A DNA stretch of 64,000 bases from positions 1-64,000 of the forward strand of contig JAUNQD010000003.1 of NCBI GenBank assembly GCA_030536355.1, in the 5' to 3' direction. Position 1 is the stretch's first letter. Every line of letters starts with the position of its first letter. Positions 44,889-53,967 of the stretch are shown in pieces. Under the pieces are notes generated by a model. It ran no database searches. It was given only the letters and a program-made list of their open reading frames with translations, and was not told the DNA's origin. A program made the position numbers and the translations under genes. Source of the DNA: Bacillota bacterium (lineage in GTDB: Bacteria > Bacillota > Clostridia > Peptostreptococcales > Anaerovoracaceae).

Positions 44889-46058
44889 ATGAAGCAGATA
44901 TACTTAGACTATTCGGCAACGACTCCTGTAAAAGAAGATGTAGTAAAGGAAATGATTCCTTATTATACAGAAGTTTACGGAAACCCTTCCAGCTTGTATT
45001 CTGTAGGACTTGAAGCTAAGCAAGGATTGGAACTGGCAAGAGAAAGAGTTGCTAAACTGATCAATGCGCAACCTGCAGAAATCAGATTCACTTCTTGCGG
45101 AACAGAAGCAGACAACTGGGTTCTGGAAGGTGTTGCTGATGCACTGAAGAATAAAGGCAATCACATCATCACAAGCAAGATCGAACACCATGCGATCCTT
45201 CACACATGTGAACATCTTGAAAAACAAGGTTTCGAAGTAACTTACCTTGACGTAGACAGCGAAGGGTTCGTTAAACCTGAAGTTTTGGAAGCGGCAATCA
45301 AGGACACTACGATCCTTGTAAGTATCATGATGGTGAATAACGAAGTAGGAACTGTAGAGCCTATCAAAGAACTGGCAGCAGTTGCGAAGGCGCACGGCGT
45401 GCTTTTCCATACGGATGCCGTTCAGGCATTGGGCAATGTTCCTATTGATGTAAAAGATCTGGGTGTAGATTTCCTTAGCATGTCAGCCCATAAGATCTAC
45501 GGACCGAAGGGAGTAGGTGCCCTTTACATCAGAAAGGGTGCAAGGATCAATAACTACATGCACGGCGGAGGCCAGGAAAATAGAAAACGTGCCGGCACTG
45601 AAAACATGGCAGGCATCGTGGGCTTCGGCAAGGCGGCTGAATTGAGCATGGTAAATCTGGATAACCATATCGAACACTGCAGCACACTTAGAAACAAGCT
45701 GATGGAAAAGATCAAGGCAGAGATTCCTAATGTGCAGATAAATGGCTCTGTTGATAAGAGACATCCGGGAAATCTGAATGTGTCATTTGACTATATCGAA
45801 GGCGAAGCTATCCTGCTCCTGCTGGATGCTCACGGTATCTGTGTATCAACGGGTTCTGCTTGCTCATCAGGTTCACTGGCACCTTCACAGGTACTTGAAG
45901 CTATGGGCGTACCGATCACTAAGATGAATGGAACCATCAGATTCACCGTAGGTGATTTCACAACTGATGAAGACATAGACAATGTAGTAGAAGTATTATC
46001 AAAAGTGGTAGCAAGACTTAGAGAAATGTCCCCTGTAACAGGGAAGGAAGGATGGTAA
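44889..46058 (+). CDS. iscS: Cysteine desulfurase (NifS/IscS)
   Basis: PLP enzyme that takes sulfur from cysteine to a persulfide for Fe-S assembly and tRNA thiolation. 389 residues; PLP lysine Lys202 in SAHKIYGPKG, substrate-loop cysteine Cys325 in STGSACSSGSL, typical of the IscS/NifS group. AAGGAG precedes the ATG. The next genes, iscU (three bases on) and mnmA, are the two main sulfur acceptors, so the operon couples both uses. Unlike many isc operons, no iscR is adjacent; an Rrf2 gene lies at 21.9 kb. Confidence 0.96.
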   Translation: MKQIYLDYSATTPVKEDVVKEMIPYYTEVYGNPSSLYSVGLEAKQGLELARERVAKLINAQPAEIRFTSCGTEADNWVLEGVADALKNKGNHIITSKIEHHAILHTCEHLEKQGFEVTYLDVDSEGFVKPEVLEAAIKDTTILVSIMMVNNEVGTVEPIKELAAVAKAHGVLFHTDAVQALGNVPIDVKDLGVDFLSMSAHKIYGPKGVGALYIRKGARINNYMHGGGQENRKRAGTENMAGIVGFGKAAELSMVNLDNHIEHCSTLRNKLMEKIKAEIPNVQINGSVDKRHPGNLNVSFDYIEGEAILLLLDAHGICVSTGSACSSGSLAPSQVLEAMGVPITKMNGTIRFTVGDFTTDEDIDNVVEVLSKVVARLREMSPVTGKEGW

Positions 46059-46061
46059 ATC

Positions 46062-46514
46062 ATGGCTTTATATAACGAAACAGTAATGGAACATTTCATG
46101 AATCCGCATAACGTAGGAGAAATAGAAAATCCTGATGGCAAGGGTACTTACGGAAGCCCTGTCTGCGGTGACATGATGCAGATAACTATCAAGGTAGATG
46201 AAGAAGAGAAGATCGTTGATGCCAAGTTCAAGACTTTTGGATGCGGAAGTGCTATCGCATCTTCAAGTATGGCGACAGATATGATCATCGGAATGAGTGT
46301 TGAAGAAGCTCTTGATCTTTCAAATAAGAAGATCGTAGATGAGCTGGGAGGTCTGCCTCCTGCCAAGATCCACTGCTCAGTTCTGGCAGAACATGCGATC
46401 AAGTCAGCGATCTATGACTATGCAACTAAGTACGGCAAGACTTATGCAGGGCTTGAAGGATTCGATCCTGATGCAGAAGAGGATCATCATCATGATGACA
46501 TTGAAGAAGAATAA
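46062..46514 (+). CDS. iscU: IscU/NifU-type Fe-S cluster scaffold
   Basis: Scaffold on which [2Fe-2S] and [4Fe-4S] clusters are built. 150 residues with the three cysteine ligands Cys35 (GSPVCGD), Cys61 (FGCGSAIASSS) and Cys105 (KIHCSVLAE), and Asp37. The tail is acidic with a HHHHDD stretch, which could bind metal. It starts three bases after iscS and overlaps mnmA by 23 bases, so all three are translated from one mRNA. Confidence 0.95.
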   Translation: MALYNETVMEHFMNPHNVGEIENPDGKGTYGSPVCGDMMQITIKVDEEEKIVDAKFKTFGCGSAIASSSMATDMIIGMSVEEALDLSNKKIVDELGGLPPAKIHCSVLAEHAIKSAIYDYATKYGKTYAGLEGFDPDAEEDHHHDDIEEE

Positions 46515-47592
46515 AGTAGTATTGGGCCTTAGCGGCGGAGTGGACAGCACTGCCGCCGCTTTATTATTACAGGAAAAAGGCTATGAAGTAGTAGGCTTGT
46601 ATTTTGATATCCAGCCTGAAGGCTCTGCATGCAAAGGGCATGAAGATGGTTTATCGGGGCGTGAGCGTGCCGAAAAGGTGGCTGATCAATTAGGCATTGG
46701 ATTCATCTATAAAAATGTTGCAGATTTATTTGATGAGATTGTTATTGGTAATTTCTGCAGCGAATACAAATGTGGCAGAACACCTAATCCATGCATCGTA
46801 TGTAATCCTGCAGTGAAATTCAAAACACTTCTTGATACAGCAGATGAAGTCGGTGCATATCATATAGCTACAGGTCATTATGCAGACACTTATTACGATG
46901 AAGAGACTGAACTATGGTATATCAAAAAGGCAGCTAACGAGAAGAAAGACCAGTCGTATATGCTTTATCGTCTCGGGCAAGACGCTATATCAAGGTTGCT
47001 GCTGCCGTTGAATGAGATCGATGATAAAGAGCAGGTTCGGGAGATGGCTCGTGAAAAGGCCTTGATAAATGCCGATGCCAAAGACAGCCAGGAAATCTGT
47101 TTTATCGATGCAGATGATAATTATAAGGATTTCCTAAGACGCCGCGGTATAACAGCCTCAAAAGGTGATTTTGTAGATCCTGAGGGTAATATATTAGGTG
47201 AACATAAAGGAATATTAGATTACACCATAGGACAGAGAAAGGGTCTTGGCATTGCTCTTGGAAAACCTGCTTTTGTGACTAAGATAGATGGTGATAACAA
47301 TCAAGTAGTTCTTGGTGATAATAGCGATTTATTTAAACATGAGGTTATTTCATCTTCGAATATTTTATTTGGATATGAATTAAATGATGAACCGTATGAT
47401 GCATCATCAATAATTGATAAAGTAACGGCTAAGATACGTTACGCAGCAAAACCGGCTGAAGCAGACATATGCCTTTTGGAAGATGGAAGGATAAAAACTG
47501 TTTTCAAAGATGCCCAGAGGGCACCGACACCGGGACAATCTATAGTTTTTTATGACGGCGATCTTGTGATCGGCGGAGGATTCATAGAATAA
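46492..47592 (+). CDS. mnmA: tRNA-specific 2-thiouridylase MnmA
   Basis: Thiolates U34 of tRNA Lys, Glu and Gln using sulfur relayed from IscS. 366 residues; PP-loop GLSGGVDST at 12-20, first catalytic cysteine in NPCIVCNPAVKF near 98, ATGHYA near 121 and second catalytic cysteine in SQEICFIDADDNY near 200. AGAGGA lies about eight bases before ATG 46492 (46495 is the alternative). The start lies inside the 3' end of iscU. An open extension further upstream in this frame is antiparallel to no signal and is rejected. Confidence 0.95.
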   Translation: MMTLKKNKVVLGLSGGVDSTAAALLLQEKGYEVVGLYFDIQPEGSACKGHEDGLSGRERAEKVADQLGIGFIYKNVADLFDEIVIGNFCSEYKCGRTPNPCIVCNPAVKFKTLLDTADEVGAYHIATGHYADTYYDEETELWYIKKAANEKKDQSYMLYRLGQDAISRLLLPLNEIDDKEQVREMAREKALINADAKDSQEICFIDADDNYKDFLRRRGITASKGDFVDPEGNILGEHKGILDYTIGQRKGLGIALGKPAFVTKIDGDNNQVVLGDNSDLFKHEVISSSNILFGYELNDEPYDASSIIDKVTAKIRYAAKPAEADICLLEDGRIKTVFKDAQRAPTPGQSIVFYDGDLVIGGGFIE

Positions 47593-47613
47593 AAACAACA
47601 AGGAGGAACAGAT

Positions 47614-47991
47614 ATGACACTTAAGAAGATCCACACAGAAAAAGCACCTGCAGCAGTAGGACCATATTCACAGGCGATCGAAGTAAACGGTATGGTATTC
47701 ACTTCAGGACAGATCCCTCTGGATCCTGTAACAGGAGAACTGGTAGAAGGAGATGTACAGGCACAGGCTCATCAGGTATTCAAAAACCTGACTGCTGTTC
47801 TGGAAGAAGCAGGCACATCAATGGATAAGGCAGTAAAGACACTCTGCTTCCTGGATGATATGGCTGATTTCGCAGCTTTTAATGAAGTATATGCTCAGTA
47901 CTTCACAGAAAAGCCTGCAAGATCATGCTTCGCAGTTAAAGCTCTTCCAAAGGGCGCACTCTGCGAAGTAGAAGTTATCGCAGTAAAATAA
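47614..47991 (+). CDS. ridA: RidA/YjgF family enamine/imine deaminase
   Basis: Hydrolyses reactive enamine/imine products of PLP enzymes such as threonine dehydratase, protecting PLP enzymes from damage. 125 residues; [20 protein letters not shown] near 11-30 and the C-terminal [18 protein letters not shown] with the substrate-binding arginine are diagnostic. AAGGAGG upstream. A catabolic threonine dehydratase is in the same window (63.2 kb). Confidence 0.94.
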   Translation: MTLKKIHTEKAPAAVGPYSQAIEVNGMVFTSGQIPLDPVTGELVEGDVQAQAHQVFKNLTAVLEEAGTSMDKAVKTLCFLDDMADFAAFNEVYAQYFTEKPARSCFAVKALPKGALCEVEVIAVK

Positions 47992-48008
47992 GAATTAAGA
48001 ACAAGCAA

Positions 48009-48041
48009 AAAGCCGCCTCTTTGGCGGCTTTAGTATTTTTT
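48009..48041 (+). terminator. Bidirectional terminator between ridA and the aldo/keto reductase
   Basis: A nine-pair perfect stem (48009-48017 with 48023-48031). T-rich on the plus strand, and TTTTTG follows on the minus strand, serving both convergent genes. Confidence 0.9.
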
Positions 48042-48050
48042 GATTAAGAT

Positions 48051-49034
48051 TTACCACATAATGATCGCTCTCACAGGGCATACAGGAGCGCAGTATCCGC
48101 ATGTGAGGCAGATGTCATGATTTACAACAGCGATATCCGCGCCATTGATCTTATCCATGAAGATAGCCTTGTTAGGGCATCTTTCGATACATGTACCGCA
48201 TCCTTCGCAGTCACCTGTGTCGATGTGGATCTTTTTCTTACTTACATCAGGCTGGAAGTCTTCAGGAAGTTCTCCATTGGCGTAGGATACCAGTGTGTCG
48301 ATTTCTTCGGTTTTGCCGATACCGACCATGATTGAGTCGATTCCCGGAAGATCTCTGACGAAGTTGAGTGATTTCATATATGTTCCTGTCAGATTGCCGC
48401 CGCCGAAGGCTTTCATGGCGAATACGCCTTTACCTGCATCGGCGCATTTCTTGATGGCATCAGCCATTTCCTCAGGAGTGCCGTGGTCTGCACCTTTGCG
48501 TATGCCAAGACCTGCATAGTTTATAAGAGGGAAGACCACATCGCATTCAGGGACTTCAGCCATTCTTTCGGTAACGTCTACGTGATGAGTGGATACTCCT
48601 ATATATCGTATAACGCCTTTAGCCTTGTAGTCTTGGAGACATTGCCATGCAGCTGCTTTATCATCCCAGTCAGGATCTTGTCTCACTTCGTGGAGCAGGA
48701 AAATGTCTATCACTTCAATGTCCATTTCTCGGAGAGCTTCTTCTATGGCAAATTCCATCTCCTTATATGTATAGTCAAGTGACTTGGTGCATATTATCGG
48801 TCTGTCAGGATTATCTGCAGACATATCGATATCTTTCAGTGCTTCCTTGAGGTATGGATATGTTTCATAATACTGGGCTGTATCAAAGAAATTTATTCCT
48901 TTATCGATGGCATATTTGATTAGCTCAGCACCTTCGGATACAGGTAGGTTGAGCTGTGTATTTCCTACAGTCAGAACGCCGAAAGCTACAGGTGAAACGT
49001 AGAGTTCTGTATTTCCCAATCTGTTTTTCTTCAT
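48051..49034 (-). CDS. Aldo/keto reductase with C-terminal 2x[4Fe-4S] ferredoxin domain
   Basis: 327 residues. The N-terminal TIM barrel has the aldo/keto reductase tetrad region (FFDTAQYYE near 55, CTKSLDY near 85, LLHEVRQD near 120). The last 55 residues carry two clusters: CEGCGTCIERCPNKAI and CLTCGYCAPVCPVRAI. Such fusions are common in anaerobes and probably take electrons from ferredoxin rather than only NAD(P)H. AGGAGG before ATG 49034 excludes the upstream ATG at 49094. Substrate unknown. Confidence 0.92.
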   Translation of the reverse strand: MKKNRLGNTELYVSPVAFGVLTVGNTQLNLPVSEGAELIKYAIDKGINFFDTAQYYETYPYLKEALKDIDMSADNPDRPIICTKSLDYTYKEMEFAIEEALREMDIEVIDIFLLHEVRQDPDWDDKAAAWQCLQDYKAKGVIRYIGVSTHHVDVTERMAEVPECDVVFPLINYAGLGIRKGADHGTPEEMADAIKKCADAGKGVFAMKAFGGGNLTGTYMKSLNFVRDLPGIDSIMVGIGKTEEIDTLVSYANGELPEDFQPDVSKKKIHIDTGDCEGCGTCIERCPNKAIFMDKINGADIAVVNHDICLTCGYCAPVCPVRAIIMW

Positions 49035-49122
49035 AAAAACCTCCTGTGATGGATCATCAAATCGATCAAAATATCGTTGATAAAATTCTACCACAGAAGG
49101 GTGTTCAATACAATTATACTAT

Positions 49123-49557
49123 TTACAAATACAGCCTCAATTCTTCAGTCAGATCTTCCTCAAGCTTTATAAGCTTTTTAGCCGTGTCGGCCGCTGCAGG
49201 ATCGGCACCTGCATACTGATTGATATACTTGTGAAGGTTTTTAGCACCCATGTCACATCCTTTAGTTATGATGTCAGCGATGACTCTGTCGCTGTTTTCC
49301 ATACTCATCTTCCAGTTGGTTTCCATCCATGCCATACCTTTAGCCATCATAGGCGGTTCTTCTTCATAGCTGCCAAGAGCTTTTAAAAGATCGCCTGTTT
49401 CATTCTTAAGCCTCTTATGGTCGTTTCTTGAGTCTGTGATGATCTTTTTAAGTGCAGGATCATGGACATCGTCAATCAGCTGATCGAATGAAAAAATGGC
49501 CATCTGGACGCCTTTGTCAGTCTCTTTCAACAGTTCTATAGAATCTTTATTAGTCAT
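49123..49557 (-). CDS. Helical (ferritin-like or DUF2383-like) protein of unknown function
   Basis: 144 residues, predicted all-helical. DKGVQMAIFSFDQLIDDVHD, KIITDSRNDHKRLKNETGDL and NSDRVIADIITKGCDMGAKNL form three to four amphipathic helices with Glu/His spacing like ferritin-like bundles, but I cannot confirm a di-iron ExxH pair. GGAGATAAACG precedes the ATG. It precedes the aldo/keto reductase on the same strand with an 88-base gap. Confidence 0.6.
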   Translation of the reverse strand: MTNKDSIELLKETDKGVQMAIFSFDQLIDDVHDPALKKIITDSRNDHKRLKNETGDLLKALGSYEEEPPMMAKGMAWMETNWKMSMENSDRVIADIITKGCDMGAKNLHKYINQYAGADPAAADTAKKLIKLEEDLTEELRLYL

Positions 49558-49700
49558 TTCGTTTATCTCCTCATATATATGATTTTATGATTATTATGCC
49601 CAATTAGGAGTTTCATAAAACATTAAAATGTATTATAATGTAATTGTAATCTGCACTCCACTAATGCTTTACTATAATAAATAAGATTTGAGGTGAAATC

Positions 49701-50993
49701 GTGAAAAAAATATTAGTTTTAGGAGTTGGAGCACAGGGCAGCGCAGCTGCAAAAAGACTTGATAAAGAACCAAAAGTTGAAGAAATCATTTGTGCAGATT
49801 ACGATATGAAAGCGGTAGAAAGTGTAGTGGCTTCTATCACAAAGGGGAAGGGCGTTTTCGTAGATGCTCATGACAGACAGAGCATTATAGACGCCGCACA
49901 AGGCGTTGATCTTATCCTTAACGGGCTTCCGCTGGAATGTACAGAAAATGTTCTAGAAGCGGCTCTTGCGGTGAAGGCCAACTATCAGGATTATGCCGGT
50001 ACTACGGAATTGTATAATATGTGGTACGAAAGTGATCTCGGCAAAATGCCGGAAAAAAATCCTCCGCATTTTGGCGAAAAGTATACGACACAATGGTATT
50101 ATAGTGTAAAAGCCATGTATGAGCTGTATGGACCTAGATTCAAAGCTATTGACAGGCTGGCATTGTTTGGCACAGGTTCGGCACCCGGACTTATATGTGC
50201 AGCCACAAGAGATGCAATGAGATATCTCGATTCCTGCGAGACTATATATAATATCGTATGGGAAGGCGTTTATGCGAAGAGATTCTTGCCGTTTTGGTGG
50301 TCTCCGATCACAGCTCTTACAGATATGAGCGAAATGGCACTTGCTTATGAAAACGGTATGTTCATAAGTACACCTGCATTCGGACTTCCTATGCAGCGAC
50401 AGTATGAATATATGGATGAGCCAGTGACTTTCTATGAACATTGTCATGATGAACCGCTGCAGTATGGCATGAATGCCGAGAAGTATTTCAAAGGCTGCAA
50501 AAATGCATATTTCAAATATGCCGGAGCAGGTATGGATTTTGCCAAGTCATTTTATCAGACAGGTATGCTGAGTCATGATCCTGTAGTTTATGACGGCAAA
50601 GAGATAGTACCATTTGATTTCGTATTGAGTTTCGTACCTCCTGCACCTAAATATAAGGAAGAAATACAAGAGATAATAGATGAAGGTCTCGTATCAGACT
50701 CCGGCTGCATGGTTATCGAGGCTTACGGTAAGAAAGACGGCAAGGATGTTCTCGTAGAAACACATGTATTTGCTCCGGGACTTGTTGAATCATTCGAGAA
50801 AGCCGGTATAACTGCCGAAATGTATCTGACCGGCCAAGGCGGATATCTGTTCTCTAAACTTTTTGTAAATGATCAGCTTGATCAGAAAGGCGTAATTTCT
50901 TCAGATATGCTGACCTTCGAACAGGTAGATACATACTTCAAGTACGCCGCAGAACTCGATATAACACTTGATACAAAAATTAAAGAATTATAA
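49701..50993 (+). CDS. Saccharopine dehydrogenase-like NAD(P)-binding protein
   Basis: 430 residues. An N-terminal Rossmann fold with GVGAQGSAAAKRL near 8-20 and DLILNGLPLECTENVLEAAL near 75 matches the saccharopine dehydrogenase superfamily. The middle and C-terminal parts are the catalytic domain (GTGSAPGLICAATRDA near 157). The true substrate could be an amino-acid/2-oxo-acid pair, or the protein could act in polyamine or lysine metabolism. GTG start behind GAGGTG. Single-gene unit. Confidence 0.88.
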   Translation: MKKILVLGVGAQGSAAAKRLDKEPKVEEIICADYDMKAVESVVASITKGKGVFVDAHDRQSIIDAAQGVDLILNGLPLECTENVLEAALAVKANYQDYAGTTELYNMWYESDLGKMPEKNPPHFGEKYTTQWYYSVKAMYELYGPRFKAIDRLALFGTGSAPGLICAATRDAMRYLDSCETIYNIVWEGVYAKRFLPFWWSPITALTDMSEMALAYENGMFISTPAFGLPMQRQYEYMDEPVTFYEHCHDEPLQYGMNAEKYFKGCKNAYFKYAGAGMDFAKSFYQTGMLSHDPVVYDGKEIVPFDFVLSFVPPAPKYKEEIQEIIDEGLVSDSGCMVIEAYGKKDGKDVLVETHVFAPGLVESFEKAGITAEMYLTGQGGYLFSKLFVNDQLDQKGVISSDMLTFEQVDTYFKYAAELDITLDTKIKEL

Positions 50994-51026
50994 ATATAAC
51001 AAATATTGGATTCAATTATTTTTTTG

Positions 51027-51055
51027 TTGACACGACATAATCGTTATGGTATAAA
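51027..51055 (+). promoter_or_regulatory. Strong promoter of the pyr operon
   Basis: A perfect TTGACA at 51027-51032 and TATAAA at 51050-51055 with an ideal 17-base spacer. Transcription would start near 51061. Confidence 0.8.
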
Positions 51056-51058
51056 AGT

Positions 51059-51084
51059 AAGGATGTCAAATTCAAGGCATCCTT
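51059..51084 (+). promoter_or_regulatory. 5'-terminal hairpin of the pyr mRNA
   Basis: AAGGATG at 51059-51065 pairs with CATCCTT at 51078-51084 at the very start of the predicted transcript. There is no T run after it, so it is more likely a stabiliser or regulatory stem than a terminator. No PyrR-type binding loop consensus is seen. Confidence 0.45.
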
Positions 51085-51120
51085 ACAGTTAATTTGATGA
51101 TTATTAATATGGAGAAAATA

Positions 51121-52335
51121 ATGAGAAGAGTTGTTACTGATTTTGTGAAGATAAAGGACCTGAACGAGACTGAGAGGGGACGTATTTCTTCATTTGGTAT
51201 TGATGTTTCTATTTTTTCTGATTGTTATATTTTGCCCGGTTTTGCAGATGTACACGTACATTTGAGAGAGCCGGGTTTTTTATATAAGGAAACAGTTGCT
51301 ACAGGAACTGCATCTGCTGCAGCAGGCGGATTCACTGACATCATGTCGATGCCTAATCTTTCACCATGTCCAGACAGCATCGAAAACCTGCAGGTACAGA
51401 TTGATGCTATAGAAAAAGATGCTCTCGTCAATGTATATCCCTACGGAGCTATCACTGTAGGAGAGATGGGAGAGGAGATGGCTGACCTTGAAGGTATCGC
51501 AGATAAAGTGATTGCTTTCACAGATGATGGAAAGGGCGTAGCGTCTGAAGATATGATGCTTGATGCTATGCAAAGGGCAAAGGTGCTCGGCAAGCTGATC
51601 GTTGCTCACTGCGAAGATGAGTCTTATCCAAAGGATGCTCCCGAAGCTGAGTGGAAGCAGCTGGAAAGAGACCTGGAGCTTGTAAGAAAGACAGGATGCA
51701 GTTACCATGTATGTCATATATCAACTAAAGAATCTGTTGAGCTGGTCAGAGCAGCCAAGGCTGAGGGACTCGATGTTACTTGTGAGACAGCTCCTCATTA
51801 TCTGACTATATCAAACGATGAGATCGATGACCATGGAAGGTTCAAGATGAATCCTCCGATCAAGACAGCTGAAGATAAGGCTATCCTCATAGATGCACTT
51901 AAAGATGGTACTATCGATATGATAGCGACAGATCATGCGCCGCATAGCGAAGAAGAAAAGAGCAAGGGCTTTGCGGGAAGTGCATTCGGTATCATAGGCA
52001 TGGAAACAGCATTTCCTGTGATGTATAAGAAATTGGTTGATACAGGTATCATTTCCCTGGAAAAGCTGGTTGAAACCCTTTATAAGAATCCAAGAGAGCG
52101 TTTCGGACTTACAGCCTGTTCTTTGGAAGAGGAATTGATGAAAGAAAAACCTACCTTTGCTGTATGGGATCTTGAAGAAGAATATGTTATAGATCCGGAA
52201 AAATTCCTTTCCAAGGGAAGAAGTACGCCGTTTGACGGATGGGAAGTAAAAGGCAGATGCGTGGCTACAGTTATAGATGGCAATTTGATTCAGGAGTATA
52301 AGGATGAAAGACATCAGATTCACGATATTAAGTAA
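51121..52335 (+). CDS. pyrC: Dihydroorotase
   Basis: Cyclises carbamoyl aspartate to dihydroorotate. 404 residues, class I type; zinc ligands in DVHVHLREPG (His45, His47), with VAHCEDESYP and ATDHAPHSEEEK giving further histidines and the metal aspartate. GGAG six bases before ATG 51121 makes this start better than ATG 51097 or 51109. First gene of a seven-gene pyr operon; it overlaps pyrK by 32 bases. Confidence 0.95.
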   Translation: MRRVVTDFVKIKDLNETERGRISSFGIDVSIFSDCYILPGFADVHVHLREPGFLYKETVATGTASAAAGGFTDIMSMPNLSPCPDSIENLQVQIDAIEKDALVNVYPYGAITVGEMGEEMADLEGIADKVIAFTDDGKGVASEDMMLDAMQRAKVLGKLIVAHCEDESYPKDAPEAEWKQLERDLELVRKTGCSYHVCHISTKESVELVRAAKAEGLDVTCETAPHYLTISNDEIDDHGRFKMNPPIKTAEDKAILIDALKDGTIDMIATDHAPHSEEEKSKGFAGSAFGIIGMETAFPVMYKKLVDTGIISLEKLVETLYKNPRERFGLTACSLEEELMKEKPTFAVWDLEEEYVIDPEKFLSKGRSTPFDGWEVKGRCVATVIDGNLIQEYKDERHQIHDIK

Positions 52336-53047
52336 TAAGAAGCTTGCAGACAGGACTTATGAGATGGTTCTTAGCTGTGAGAAAGGTGCTCACGGTGTTT
52401 TAAGACCGGGCCAGTTCATAAATATAAGACTTGACGGTCTCTATTTAAGAAGACCGATCTCTGTTTGTGACTGGACTGAAGATACAGTGACTATCATATA
52501 TAAGACTGTAGGTAAGGGGACTGAGCAGATGAGCCTTATAGCTGAAGGAGAGACTCTTGATGTTCTGACTCCTCTCGGCAACGGCTATGATACTGCCAAG
52601 ACAGGTGACAGACCTGTTCTCGTAGGCGGAGGCGCAGGTGTACCGCCTATGTACGGACTTTGCAAAGCTCTGCTGGCTGAAGGCAAAAAGCCGATGGTAG
52701 TTCTCGGCTTCAATAAGGAAAATGAGATCTTCTACGTTGAAAAGTTCGAAGAGCTGGGTGCGGAAGTATATGTTGCGACGGCTGACGGAAGTGTCGGCAC
52801 TAAAGGCTTTGTTACAGATGTGGTGAAAACGTTGGAATTCAGCCATTTCTGCACATGTGGACCTGAGCCTATGCTGAAGGCACTTGATAATGTGATAGAT
52901 AAAAATACAGATGGACAGCTCAGTTTCGAAGAACGTATGGGATGCGGCTTCGGAGCATGTATGGGATGTTCATGTGAGACAAAGTATGGACATAAGAGGA
53001 TATGCAAGGATGGTCCTGTAATGGAAAGAGGTGAGATCATATGGTAA
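52304..53047 (+). CDS. pyrK: Dihydroorotate dehydrogenase B electron transfer subunit
   Basis: FAD/[2Fe-2S] subunit that lets PyrD use NAD+ as electron acceptor. 247 residues: FAD-binding barrel (YLRRPISVCDW near 46), NAD-binding region (VLVGGGAGVPPMYGLCKAL near 105) and the C-terminal cluster motif CGFGACMGCSCET plus a following Cys. AGGAG lies within the end of pyrC. Overlaps both neighbours, so stoichiometric synthesis with PyrD is likely. Confidence 0.96.
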   Translation: MKDIRFTILSNKKLADRTYEMVLSCEKGAHGVLRPGQFINIRLDGLYLRRPISVCDWTEDTVTIIYKTVGKGTEQMSLIAEGETLDVLTPLGNGYDTAKTGDRPVLVGGGAGVPPMYGLCKALLAEGKKPMVVLGFNKENEIFYVEKFEELGAEVYVATADGSVGTKGFVTDVVKTLEFSHFCTCGPEPMLKALDNVIDKNTDGQLSFEERMGCGFGACMGCSCETKYGHKRICKDGPVMERGEIIW

Positions 53048-53967
53048 AAGAAATGAACACTAAGGTGGAGCTCTGTGGTATCACGATGGACAATCCTGTG
53101 ATGGCTGCCAGCGGAACGTTCGGTTATGGATATGAGTTCGCTGAGCTTTATGATATCAATGTGCTGGGAAGCTTCTCTTTTAAGGGTACTACACTGGAAC
53201 CTAGATTCGGAAATCCTCTTCCTAGGATAGCAGAATGCAATGAAGGACTTATCAATTCTATCGGACTTCAGAATCCGGGAGTTGACAAAGTCATTTCAGA
53301 TGAATTACCTAAACTTGCCGAATGTTTACATAAAAAAGTTATGGCAAATGTAGGTGGATTTTCTGTTGAAGAGTATGCTGAAGTCAGCAGAAGACTTGAT
53401 GGATGTGAGCAGGTAGGCTGGATCGAAGTAAATGTATCATGTCCGAATGTTCATGACGGAGGTATAGCTTTCGGCACTGATCCTGATGCTGCAGCATCAG
53501 TTGTGAGAGCTGTCAAAGCTGTAGTAACTAAGCCTGTGATCGTTAAATTATCACCGAATGTGACAGATATAGTTGCTATCGCTATGGCTTGTGAGGAAGC
53601 AGGTGCTGACGGAATAGCACTTATCAACACGATGCTGGGAATGAGGATAGATCTGAAGACTAAAAAGCCTGTTATCGCCAATAAAATGGGGGGATTCTCC
53701 GGTCCTGCAGTCTTCCCTGTAGCTGTGAGAATGGTATATCAAGTATATGAGGCAGTAGATATCCCTGTAATCGGAATAGGCGGTATTTCAACTGCTGAAG
53801 ATGTTATAGAAATGATGCTGGCAGGAGCTACTGCTATAGAAGTAGGTGCTGCTAATCTGGTAGATCCATATGTATGTAAAAAGATCGTAGAGGATCTGCT
53901 GAGAGTAATGGATAAATACGGGATCACTGATTTGAAAGATATTATCGGAGGTGCACATAATGGGTAG
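53041..53967 (+). CDS. pyrD: Dihydroorotate dehydrogenase B catalytic subunit
   Basis: FMN enzyme oxidising dihydroorotate to orotate. 308 residues, class 1B; the active-site base is the cysteine in VNVSCPNVHDGG near 134, and FMN-phosphate residues are in GIGGISTAEDVIEM near 245. Begins inside the last codons of pyrK behind GAGGTGAG, and pyrF begins eight bases before its stop. Confidence 0.96.
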   Translation: MVKEMNTKVELCGITMDNPVMAASGTFGYGYEFAELYDINVLGSFSFKGTTLEPRFGNPLPRIAECNEGLINSIGLQNPGVDKVISDELPKLAECLHKKVMANVGGFSVEEYAEVSRRLDGCEQVGWIEVNVSCPNVHDGGIAFGTDPDAAASVVRAVKAVVTKPVIVKLSPNVTDIVAIAMACEEAGADGIALINTMLGMRIDLKTKKPVIANKMGGFSGPAVFPVAVRMVYQVYEAVDIPVIGIGGISTAEDVIEMMLAGATAIEVGAANLVDPYVCKKIVEDLLRVMDKYGITDLKDIIGGAHNG

